Both the position numbers and the translations under genes were made by a program. Below are positions 14,601 through 27,700 of a DNA stretch of 64,000 nucleotides, piece after piece. How positions within the stretch are numbered: the stretch's first letter is position 1; each line of letters begins with the position of its first letter. The notes beneath the pieces are model-generated. The model was not told where the DNA came from. It ran no database searches and saw only the letters and a list, made by a program, of their open reading frames with translations. The stretch is from Tipula vernalis (taxonomy: Eukaryota; Arthropoda; Insecta; Diptera; Tipulidae): contig OY282560.1 of the NCBI GenBank assembly GCA_958295665.1, positions 304,169,536 to 304,233,535 on the forward strand, given 5' to 3'.

Positions 14601-17600
14601 ATCATCGAAATTGGAGCACAATTGCAGCCACAATTGTGGTATATAGTTCAGGTGATTTTCCATAAAATTGAATTTTCTACGAAATGTGTAGAAATATTCG
14701 AGCGATCTAAATGCCAGTTAGCATGACAATTACAGGTCTCAACACCTATTGATAGAGGCATCATTCATCGAAATCGGAGCACAATTGCAGATTTTTGTTT
14801 TTTTATTATGAATTAGTTGTCTATAATCCAGGTGATTTTCCATAAAATTGAATTTTCTACGAAATGTGTAGAAATAATTGAGCGATCTAAATGCCTGTTG
14901 GCATGACAATTACAAGTCTCAACACCTATTGATAGAGACATCAATCATCGAAATTGGAGCACAATTGCAGCCACAATTGTGGTCTATATTTCAGGTGATT
15001 TTCTATAAAATTTAATTTTCTACGAAATGTGTAGAAATAATCGAGCGATCTAAATGCCAGTTAGCATGACAATTACAGGTCTCAACACCTATTGATAGAG
15101 GCATCATTCATCGAATCGGAGCACAATTGCAGATTTTTGTTTTTTTATTATGAATTAGTTGTCTATAATCCAGGTGATTTTCCATAAAATTGAATTTTCT
15201 ACGAAATGTGTAGAAATAATTGAGCGATCTAAATGCCTGTTGGCATGACAATTACAAGTCTCAACACCTATTGATAGAGACATCAATCATCGAAATTGGA
15301 GCACAATTGCAGCCACAATTGTGGTATATAGTTCAGGTGATTTTCCATAAAATTGAATTTTCTACGAAATGTGTAGAAATATTCGAGCGATCTAAATGCC
15401 AGTTAGCATGACAATTACAGGTCTCAACACCTATTGATAGAGGCATCATTCATCGAAATCGGAGCACAATTGCAGATTTTTGTTTTTTTATTATGAATTA
15501 GTTGTCTATAATCCAGGTGATTTTCCATAAAATTGAATTTTCTACGAAATGTGTAGAAATAATTGAGCGATCTAAATGCCTGTTGGCATGACAATTACAA
15601 GTCTCAACACCTATTGATAGAGACATCAATCATCGAAATTGGAGCACAATTGCAGCCACAATTGTGGTCTATATTTCAGGTGATTTTCTATAAAATTTAA
15701 TTTTCTACGAAATGTGTAGAAATAATCGAGCGATCTAAATGCCAGTTAGCATGACAATTACAGGTCTCAACACCTATTGATAGAGGCATCATTCATCGAA
15801 TCGGAGCACAATTGCAGATTTTTGTTTTTTTATTATGAATTAGTTGTCTATAATCCAGGTGATTTTCCATAAAATTGAATTTTCTACGAAATGTGTAGAA
15901 ATAATTGAGCGATCTAAATGCCTGTTGGCATGACAATTACAAGTCTCAACACCTATTGATAGAGACATCAATCATCGAAATTGGAGCACAATTGCAGCCA
16001 CAATTGTGGTCTATAGTCCAGGTGATTTTCCATAAAATTGAATTTTCTACGAAATGTGTAGAAATATTCGAGCGATCTAAATGCCAGTTAGCATGACAAT
16101 TACAGGTCTCAACACCTATTGATAGAGGCATCATTCATCGAAATCGGAGCACAATTGCAGATTTTTGTTTTTTTATTATGAATTAGTTGTCTATAATCCA
16201 GGTGATTTTCCATAAAATTGAATTTTCTACGAAATGTGTAGAAATAATTGAGCGATCTAAATGCCTGTTGGCATGACAATTACAAGTCTCAATACCTATT
16301 GATAGAGACATCAATCATCGAAATTGGAGCACAATTGCAGCCACAATTGTGGTATATAGTTCAGGTGATTTTCCATAAAATTGAATTTGCTACGAAATGT
16401 GTAGAAATAATTGAGCGATCTAAATGCCAGTTGGCATGACAATTACAGGTCTCAACACCTATTGATAGAGGTATCATTCATCGAAATCGGAGCACAATCG
16501 CAGATTTTTGTTTTTTTAATATGAATTAGTGGTCTATAGTCCAGGTGATTTTCCATAAAATTGAATTTTCTACGAAATGTGTAGAAATAATTGAGCGATC
16601 TAAATGCCTGTTGGCATGACAATTACAAGTCTCAACACCTATTGATAGAGACATCAATCATCGAAATTGGAGCACAATTGCAGCCACAATTGTGGTATAT
16701 AGTTCAGGTGATTTTCCATAAAATTGAATTTTCTACGAAATGTGTAGAAATAATCGAGCGATCTAAATGCCAGTTAGCATGACAATTACAGGTCTCAACA
16801 CCTATTGATAGAGGCATCAATCATCGAAATCGGAGCACAATCGCAGATTTTTGTTTTTTTATTATGAATTAGTGGTCTATAGTCCAGGTGATTTTCCATA
16901 AAATTGAATTTTCTACGAAATGTGTAGAAATAATTGAGCGATCTAAATGCCTGTTGGCATGACAATTACAAGTCTCAACACCTATTGATAGAGACATCAA
17001 TCATCGAAATTGGAGCACAATTGCAGCCACAATTGTGGTCTATATTTCAGGTGATTTTCTATAAAATTGAATTTTCTACGAAATGTGTAGAAATAATCGA
17101 GCGATCTAAATGCCAGTTAGCATGACAATTACAGGTCTCAACACCTATTGATAGAGGCATCATTCATCGAAATCGGAGCACAATTGCAGATTTTTGTTTT
17201 TTTATTATGAATTAGTGGTCTATAGTCCAGGTGATTTTCCATAAAATTGAATTTTCTACGAAATGTGTAGAAATAATTGAGCGATCTAAATGCCTGTTGG
17301 CATGACAATTACAAGTCTCTACACCTATTGATAGAGACATCAATCATCGAAATTGGAGCACAATTGCAGCCACAATTATGGTCTATATTTCAGGTGATTT
17401 TCTATAAAATTGAATTTTCTACGAAATGTGTAGAAATAATCGAGCGATCTAAATGCCAGTTAGCATGACAATTACAGGTCTCAACACCTATAGATAGCTT
17501 TGCAGATTTTTGTTTTTTTATTATGAATTAGTGGTCTATAGTCCAGGTGATTTTCCATAAAATCGAATTTTCTACGAAATGTGTAGAAATAATCGAGCGA

Positions 17601-18700
17601 TCTAAATGCCAGTTGGCATGACAATTACAGGTCTCAACACCTATTGATAGAGGCATCATTCATCGAAATCGGAGCACAATCGCAGATTTTTGTTTTTTTA
17701 TTATGAATTAGTGGTCTATAGTCCAGGTGATTTTCCATAAAATTGAATTTTCTACGAAATGTGTAGAAATAATTGAGCGATCTAAATGCCTGTTGGCATG
17801 ACAATTACAAGTCTCAACACCTATTGATAGAGACATCAATCATCGAAATTGGAGCACAATTGCAGCCACAATTGTGGTCTATATTTCAGGTGATTTTCTA
17901 TAAAATTGAATTTTCTACGAAATGTGTAGAAATAATCGAGCGATCTAAATGCCAGTTAGCATGACAATTACAGGTCTCAACACCTATTGATAGAGGCATC
18001 ATTCATCGAAATCGGAGCACAATTGCAGATTTTTGTTTTTTTATTATGAATTAGTGGTCTATAGTCCAGGTGATTTTCCATAAAATTGAATTTTCTACGA
18101 AATGTGTAGAAATAATTGAGCGATCTAAATGCCTGTTGGCATGACAATTACAAGTCTCAACACCTATTGATAGAGACATCAATCATCGAAATTGGAGCAC
18201 AATTGCAGCCACAATTGTGGTCTATATTTCAGGTGATTTTCTATAAAATTGAATTTTCTACGAAATGTGTAGAAATAATCGAGCGATCTAAATGCCAGTT
18301 AGCATGACAATTACAGGTCTCAACACCTATTGATAGAGGCATCATTCATCGAAATCGGAGCACAATTGCAGATTTTTGTTTTTTTATTATGAATTAGTGG
18401 TCTATAGTCCAGGTGATTTTCCATAAAATTGAATTTTCTACGAAATGTGTAGAAATAATTGAGCGATCTAAATGCCTGTTGGCATGACAATTACAAGTCT
18501 CAACACCTATTGATAGAGACATCAATCATCGAAATTGGAGCACAATTGCAGCCACAATTGTGGTATATATTTCAGGTGATTTTCCATAAAATTGAATTTT
18601 CTACGAAATGTGTAGATATAATTGAGCGATCTAAACGCCAGTTGGTATGACAATTACAGGTCTTAACACCTATTGATAGAGGCATCATTCATCGAAATCG
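5641..18700 (+). repeat. Satellite block of alternating 180+163-bp dimers (343-bp HOR)
   Basis: The 180- and 163-bp forms alternate with little interruption, giving a 343-bp dimer. Where a one-base deletion (CATCGAATCGG instead of CGAAATCGG) is fixed, two dimers make 685 bp, as at 14535-15905. Private variants show larger duplications: the region near 6.45-8.39 kb recurs at offset 4428, and a variant monomer pair near 9.9-10.1 kb recurs at offset 8704. Confidence 0.85.
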
Positions 18701-21700
18701 GGGCACAATCGCATATTTTTGTTTTTTTATTATGAATTAGTGGTCTATAGTCCAGGTGATTTTCCATAAAATTGAATTTTCTATGAAATGTGTAGAAATA
18801 ATCGAGCCATCTAGTTGCCAGTTTGCATGACAATTACAGGTCTCAACACTTATTGATAGAGGCATCATTAATCGAAATCGGAGCACAATTGCAGATTTTT
18901 GTTTTTTTATTATGAATTAGTGGTCTATAGTCCAGGTGATTTTCCATAAAATTGAATTTTCTACGAAATGTGTAGAAATAATTGAGCGATCTAAATGCCT
19001 GTTGGCATGACAATTACAAGTCTCAACACCTATTGATAGAGACATCAATCATCGAAATTGGAGCACAATTGCAGCCACAATTGTGGTCTATAGTTCAGGT
19101 GATTTTCCATAAAATTGAATTTTCTACGAAATGTGTATGTAGATATAATTGAGCGATCTAAATGCCAGTTGGCATGACAATTATAGGTCTTAACACCTAT
19201 TGATGGAGGCATCATTCATCGAAATCGGAGCACAATCGCAGATTTTTGTTTTTTTATTATGAATTAGTGGTCTATAGTCCAGGTGATTTTCCATAAAATT
19301 GAATTTTCTACGAAATGTGAAGAAATAATCGAGCGATATTAATGCCTGTTAGCATGACAATTACAAGTCTCAACACCTATTGATAGAGACATCAATCATC
19401 GAAATTGGAGCACAATTGCAGCCACAATTGTGGTCTATAGTTCAGGTGATTTTCCATAAAATTGAATTTTCTACGAAATGTGTAGAAATAATTGAGCGAT
19501 CTAGTTGCCAGTTGGCATGACAATTACAGGTCTCAACACCTATTGATAGAGGCATCATTCATCGAAATCGGAGCCCAATTGCAGATTTTTGTTTTTTTAT
19601 TATGAATTAGTGGTCTATAATCCAGGTGATTTTCCATAAAATTTAATTTACTACTAAATGTGTAAAATAATCGAGCGATCTAAATGCCAGTTGGCATGAC
19701 AGTTACAGGTCTCAACACCTATTGATAGAGGCATCATTCATCGAAATCGGAGCACAATTGCAGATTTTTGTTTTTTAATATGAATTAGTGGTCTATAGTT
19801 CAGGTGATTTTCCATAAAATTGAATTTTCTACGAAATGTGTAGAAATAATTGAGCGATCTAGTTGCCAGTTGGCATGACAATTACAGGTCTCAACACCTA
19901 TTGATAGAGGCATCAATCATTGAAATCGGAGCACAATTGCAGATTTTTGTTTTTTTATTATGAATTAGTGGTCTATAGTCCAGGTGATTTTCCATAAAAT
20001 TGAATTTTCTACGAAATGTGTAGAAATAATCGAGCGATCTAAATGCCAGTTGGCATGACAATTACAGGTCTCAACACCTATTGATAGAGGCATCATTCAT
20101 CGAAATCGGAGCACAATTGCAGATTTTTGTTTTTTAATATGAATTAGTGGTCTATAGTCCAGGTGATTTTCCATAAAATTGAATTTTCTACGAAATGTGT
20201 AGAAATAATCGAGCGATCTAAATGCCAGTTGGCATGACAATTACAGGTCTCAACACCTATTGATAGAGGCATCATTCATCGAAATCGAAGCACAATCGCA
20301 GATTTTTGTTTTTTTATTATGAATTAGTGGTCTATAGTCCAGGTGATTTTCCATAAAATTGAATTTTCTACGAAATGTGTAGAAATAATCGAGCGATCTA
20401 AATGCCAGTTGGCATGACAATTACAGGTCTCAACACCTATTGATAGAGGCGTCAATCATCGAAATCGGAGCACAATTGCAGATTTTTTTTTTTTTATTAT
20501 GAATTAGTGGTCTATAGTCCAGGTGATTTTCCATAAAATTGAATTTTCTACGAAAAGTGTAGAAATAATTGAGCGATCTAAATGCCAGTTGGCATGACAA
20601 TTACAAGTCTCAACACCTATTGATAGAGACATCAATCATCGAAATTGGAGCACAATTGCAGCCACAATTGTGGTCTATATTTCAGGTGATTTTCCATAAA
20701 ATTGAATTTTCTACGAAATGTGTAGAAATAATTGAGCGATCTAGTTGCCAGTTGGCATGACAATTACAGGTCTCAACACCTATTGATAGAGGCATCAATC
20801 ATTGAAATCGGAGCACAATTGCAGATTTTTGTTTTTTTATTATGAATTAGTGGTCTATAGTCCAGGTGATTTTCCATAAAATTGAATTTTCTACGAAATG
20901 TGTAGATATAATTGAGCGATCTAAATGCCAGTTGGTATGACAATTACAGGTCTTAACACCTATTGATAGAGGCATCATTCATCGAAATCGGGGCACAATC
21001 GCAGATTTTTGTTTTTTTATTATGAATTAGTGGTCTATAGTCCAGGTGATTTTCCATAAAATTGAATTTTCTACGAAATGTGTAGAAATAATCGAGCGAT
21101 CTAAATGCCAGTTGGCATGACAATTACAGGTCTCAACACCTATTGATAGAGGCATCATTCATCGAAATCGGAGCACAATCGCAGATTTTTGTTTTTTTAT
21201 TATGAATTAGTGGTCTATAGTCGAGGTGATTTTCCATAAAATTGAATTTTCTATGAAATATGTAGAAATAATCGAGCGATCTAGTTGCCAGTTTGCATGA
21301 CAATTACAGGTCTCAACACCTATTGATAGAGGCATCATTCATCGAAATCGAAGCACAATTGCAGATTTTTGTTTTTTTATTATGAATTAGTGGTCTATAG
21401 TCCAGGTGATTTTCCATAAAATTGAATTTTCTACGAAATGTGTATGTAGATATAATTGAGCGATCTAAATGCCAGTTGGCATGACAATTACAGGTCTCAA
21501 CACCTATTGATAGAGGCATCATTCATCGAAATCGGAGCACAATCGCAGATTTTTGTTTTTTTATTATGAATTAGTGGTCTATAATCCAGGTGATTTTCCA
21601 TAAAATTGAATTTAATACGAAATGTGTAGAAATAATCGAGCGATCTAAATGCCAGTTGGCATGACAATTACAGGTCTCAACACCTATTGATAGAGGCATC

Positions 21701-24700
21701 ATTCATCGAAATCGGAGCACAATCGCAGATTTTTGTTTTTTTATTATGAATTAGTGGTCTATAGTCCAGGTGATTTTCCATAAAATTGAATTTTCTATGA
21801 AATGTGTAGAAATAATCGAGCGATCTAGTTGCCAGTTTGCATGACAATTACAGGTGTCAACACCTATTGATAGAGGCATCATTCATCGAAATCGGAGCAC
21901 AATTGCAGATTTTTGTTTTTTTATTATGAATTAGTGGTCTATAGTCCAGGTGATTTTCCATAAAATTGAATTTTCTACGAAATGTGTATGTAGATATAAT
22001 TGAGCGATCTAAATGCCAGTTGGCATGACAATTACAGGTCTTAACACCTATTGATAGAGGCATCATTCATCGAAATCGAAGCACAATCGCAGATTTTTGT
22101 TTTTTTATTAAGAATTAGTGGTCTATAGTCCAGGTGATTTTCCATAAAATTGAATTTTCTACGAAATGTGAAGAAATAATCGAGAGATCTAAATGCCTGT
22201 TGGCATGACAATTACAAGTCTCAACACCTATTGATAGAGACATCAATCATCGAAATTGGAGCACAATTGCAGCCACAATTGTGGTCTATAGTTCAGGTGA
22301 TTTTCCATAAAATTGAATTTTCTACGAAATGTGTAGAAATAATTGAGCGATCTAGTTGCCAGTTGGCATGATAATTACAGGTCTCAACACCTATTGATAG
22401 AGGCATCAATCATCGAAATCGGAGCACAATTGCAGATTTTTGTTTTTTTATTATGAATTAGTGGTCTATAATCCAGGTGATTTTCCATAAAATTTAATTT
22501 ACTACGAAATGTGTAGAAATAATCGAGCGATCTAAATGCCAGTTGGCATGACAGTTACAGGTCTCAACACCTATTGATAGAGGCATCATTCATCGAAATC
22601 GGAGCACAATTGCAGATTTTTGTTTTTTAATATGAATTAGTGGTCTATAGTCCAGGTGATTTTCCATAAAATTGAATTTTCTACGAAATGTGTAGAAATA
22701 ATTGAGCGATCTAGTTGCCAGTTGGCATGACAATTACAGGTCTCAACACCTATTGATAGAGGCATCAATCATTGAAATCGGAGCACAATTGCAGATTTTT
22801 GTTTTTTTATTATGAATTAGTGGTCTATAGTCCAGGTGATTTTCCATAAAATTGAATTTTCTACGAAATGTGTAGAAATAATCGAGCGATCTAAATGCCA
22901 GTTGGCATGACAATTACAGGTCTCAACACCTATTGATAGAGGCATCATTCATCGAAATCGGAGCACAATCGCAGATTTTTGTTTTTTTATTATGAATTAG
23001 TGGTCTATAGTCCAGGTGATTTTCCATAAAATTGAATTTTCTACGAAATGTGTAGAAATAATCGAGCGATCTAAATGCCAGTTGGCATGACAATTACAGG
23101 TCTCAACACCTATTGATAGAGGCATCATTCATCGAAATCGGAGCACAATCGTAGATTTTTGTTTTTTTATTATGAATTAGTGGTCTATAGTCCAGGTGAT
23201 TTTCCATAAAATTGAATTTTCTACGAAATGTGTAGAAATAATTGAGCGATCTAAATGCCAGTTGGCATGACAATTACAAGTCTGAACACCTATTGATAGG
23301 GACATCAATCATCGAAATTGGAGCACAATTGCAGCCACAATTGTGGTCTATAGTTCAGGTGATTTTCCATAAAATTGAATTTTCTACGAAATGTGTAGAA
23401 ATAATTGAACAATTGCAGATTTTTGTTTTTTTATTATGAATTAGTGGTCTATAGTCCAGGTGATTTTCCATAAAATTGAATTTTCTACGAAATGTGTAGA
23501 AATAATCGAGCGATCTAAATGCCAGTTGGCATGACAATTACAGGTCTCAACACCTATTGATAGAGGCATCATTCATCGAAATCGGAGCACAATCGCAGAT
23601 TTTTGTTTTTTTATTATGAATTAGTGGTCTATAGTCCAGGTGATTTTCCATAAAATTGAATTTTCTACGAAATGTGTAGAAATAATCGAGCAATCTAAAT
23701 GCCAGTTGGCATGACAATTACAGGTCTCAACACCTATTGATAGAGGCATCATTCATCGAAATCGGAGCACAATCGTAGATTTTTGTTTTTTTATTATGAA
23801 TTAGTGGTCTATAGTCCAGGTGATTTTCCATAAAATTGAATTTTCTACGAAATGTGTAGAAATAATTGAGCGATCTAAATGCCAGTTGGCATGACAATTA
23901 CAGGTCTCAACACCTATTGATAGAGACATCAATCATCGAAATTGGAGCACAATTGCAGCCACAATTGTGGTCTATAGTTCAGGTGATTTTCCATAAAATT
24001 GAATTTTCTACGAAATGTGTAGAAATAATTGAGCGATCTAGTTGCCAGTTGGCATGACAATTACAGGTCTCAACACCAATTAATAGCGGCATCAATCATT
24101 GAAATCGGAGCACAATTGCAGATTTTTATTTTCTATTATGAATTAGTGGTCTATAGTCCAGGTGATTTTCCATAAAATCGAATTTTCTACGAAATGTGTA
24201 GTAATAATTGAGCGATCTAAATGCCAGTTGGCATGACAATTACAGGTCTCAACACCTATTGATAGAGGCATCATTCATCGAAATCGGAACACAATTGCAG
24301 ATTTTTGTATTTTTATTATGAATTAGTGGTCTATAGTCCAGGTGATTTTCCATAAAATTGAATTTTCTACGAAATGTGCAGAAATATTCGAGCGATCTAA
24401 ATGCCAGTTGGAATGACAATTACAGGTCTAACACCGATTGATAGAGGCATCATTTATCGAAATCGGAGCACAATTGCAGATTTTTGTTTTTTTATTATGA
24501 ATTAGTGGTCTATAATCCAGGTGATTTTCCATAAAATTGAATTTACTACGAAATGTGTAGAAATAATCGAGCGATCTAAATGCCAGATGGCATGACAGTT
24601 ACAGGTCTCAACACCTATTGATAGAGGCATCATTCATCGAAATCGGAGCACAATTGCAGCCACAATTGTGGTCTATAGTTCAGGTGATTTTCCATAAAAT

Positions 24701-27700
24701 TGAATTTTCTACGAAATGTGTAGAAATAATTGAGCGATCTAAATGCCAGTTGGCATGACAATTACAAGTCTCAACACCTATTGATAGAGACATCAATCAT
24801 CGAAATTGGAGCACAATTGCAGCCACAATTGTGGTCTATATTTCAGGTGATTTTCCATAAATTTGAATTTTCTTCGAAATGTGTAGAAATAATCGAGCGA
24901 TCTAGTTGCCAGTTGGCATGACAATTACAGGTCTCAACACCTATTGATAGAGGCATCAATCATCGAAATCGGAGCACAATTGCAGATTTTTGTTTTTTTA
25001 TTATGAATTAGTGGTCTATAATCCAGGTGATTTTCCATAAAATTGAATTTACTACGAAATGTGTAGAAATAATCGAGCGATCTAAATGCCAGTTTGCATG
25101 ACAGTTACAGGTCTCAACACCTATTGATAGAGGCATCATTCATCGAAATCGGAGCACAATTGCAGCCACAATTGTGGTCTATAGTCCAGGTGATTTTCCA
25201 TAAAATTGAATTTTCTAAGAAATGTGTAGAAATAATTGAGCGATCTAAATGCCTGTTGGCATGACAATTACAAGTCTCAACACCTATTGATAGAGACACC
25301 AATCATCGAAATTGGAGCACAATTGCAGCCACAATTGTGGTCTATATTTCAGGTGATTTTCCATAAAATTGAATTTGCTACGAAATGTGTAGAAATAATT
25401 GAGCGATCTAGTTGCCAGTTGGCGTGACAATTACAGGTCTCAACACCTATTGATAGAGGCATCAATCATTGAAATCGGAGCACAATTGCAGATTTTTGTT
25501 TTTTTATTATGAATTAGTGGTCTATAATCCAGGTGATTTTCCATAAAATTGAATTTACTACGAAATGTGTAGAAATAATCGAGCGATCTAAATGCCAGTT
25601 TGCATGACAGTTACAGGTCTCAACACCTATTGATAGAGGCATCATTCATCGAAATCGGAGCACAATTGCAGCCACAATTGTGGTCTATAGTCCAGGTGAT
25701 TTTCCATAAAATTGAATTTTCTACGAAATGTGTAGAAATAGTTGAGCGATCTAAATGCCTGTTGGCATGACAATTACAAGTCTCAACACCTATTGATAGA
25801 GACACCAATCATCGAAATTGGAGCACAATTGCAGCCACAATTGTGGTCTATATTTCAGGTGATTTTCCATAAAATTGAATTTGCTACGAAATGTGTAGAA
25901 ATAATTGAGCGATCTAGTTGCCAGTTGGCATGACAATTACAGGTCTCAACACCTATTGATAGAGGCATCAATCATTGAAATCGGAGCACAATTGCAGATT
26001 TTTGTTTTTTTATTATGAATTATTGGTCTATAGTCCAGGTGATTTTCAATAAAATTGAATTTTCTACGAAATGTGCAGAAATATTCGAGCGATCTAAATG
26101 CCAGTTGGAATGACAATTACAGGTCTCAACACCGATTGATAGAGGCATCATTCATCGAAATCGGAGCACAATTGCAGATTTTTGTTTTTTTATTATGAAT
26201 TAGTGGTCTATAATCCAGGTGATTTTCCATAAAATTGAATTTACTACGAAATGTGTAGAAATAATCGAGCGATCTAAATGCCAGTTGGCATGACAGTTAC
26301 AGGTCTCAACACCTATTGATAGAGGCATCATTCATCGAAATCGGAGCACAATTGCAGCCACAATTGTGGTCTATATTTCAGGAGATTTTCCATAAAATTG
26401 AATTTGCTACGAAATGTGTAGAAATAATTGAGCGATCTAGTTGCCAGTTGGCATGACAATTACAGGTCTCAACACCTATTGATAGAGGCATCAATCATTG
26501 AAATCGGAGCACAATTGCAGATTTTTGTTTTTTTATTATGAATTAGTGGTCTATAGTCCAGGTGATTTTCCATAAAATTGAATTTTCTACGAAAAGTGCA
26601 GAAATATTCGAGCGATCTAAATGCCAGTTGGAATGACAATTACAGGTCTCAACACCGATTGATAGAGGCATCATTCATCGAAATCGGAGCACAATTGCAG
26701 ATTTTTGTTTTTTTATTATGAATTAGTGGTCTATAGTCCAGGTGATTTTCCATAAAATTGAATTTTCTACGAAATGTGTAGAAATAATCGAGCGATCTAA
26801 ATGCCTGTTGGCATGACAATTACAAGTCTCAACACCTATTGATAGAGACATCAATCATCGAAATTGGAGCACAATTGCAGCCACAATTGTGGTCTATAGT
26901 TCAGGTGATTTTCCATAAAATTGAATTTTCTACGAAATGTGTATGTAGATATAATTGAGCGATCTAAATGCCAGTTGGCATGACAATTACAGATCTTAAC
27001 ACCTATTGATAAAGGCATCATTCATCGAAATCGGAGCACAATCGCAGATTTTTGTTTTTTTATTATGAATTAGTGGTCTATAGTCCAGGTGATTTTCCAT
27101 AAAATTGAATTTTCTACGAAATGTGTAGAAATAATCGAGCGATCTAAATGCCTGTTGGCATGACAATTACAAGTCTCAACACCTATTGATAGAGACATCA
27201 ATCATCAAAATTGGAGCACAATTGCAGCCACAATTGTGGTCTATAGTTCAGGTGATTTTCCATAAAATTGAATTTTCTACGAAATGTGTAGAAATAATTG
27301 AGCGATCTAGTTGCCAGTTGGCATGACAATTACAGGTCTCAACACCTATTGATAGAGGCATCAATCATTGAAATCGGAGCACAATTGCAGATTTTTGTTT
27401 TTTTATTATGAATTAGTGGTCTATAGTCCAGGTGATTTTCCATAAAATCGAATTTTCTACGAAATGTGTAGAAATAATTGAGCGATCTAAATGCCAGTTG
27501 GCATGACAATTACAGGTCTCAACACCAATTGATAGAGGCATCAATCATCGAAATTGGAGCCCAATTGCAGCCACAATTGTGGTCTATATTTCAGGTGATT
27601 TTCCATAAAATTGAATTTTCTACGAAATGTGTAGAAATAATCGAGCGATCTAAATGCCAGTTGGCATGACAATTACAGGTCTCAACACCGATTGACAGAG
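18701..27700 (+). repeat. Satellite block with mixed monomer order
   Basis: The 163-bp form occurs irregularly among 180-bp monomers. A 4-bp TGTA insertion (GTGTATGTAGATATA) marks monomers near 19130, 21442, 21986 and 26940. Another variant, GTGCAGAAATATTCGAG with GGAATGACA, recurs near 24380, 26075, 26600 and 27810. A fused, shortened monomer is present near 23400. Confidence 0.75.

Noticed and set aside
241..27669. Dozens of 60-69-codon open frames repeated through the satellite on both strands
   Set aside because: They follow monomer type exactly, recur with array periodicity, and exist only where a 163-bp tail or a small insertion removes a stop. No start context, splice signals or family resemblance.
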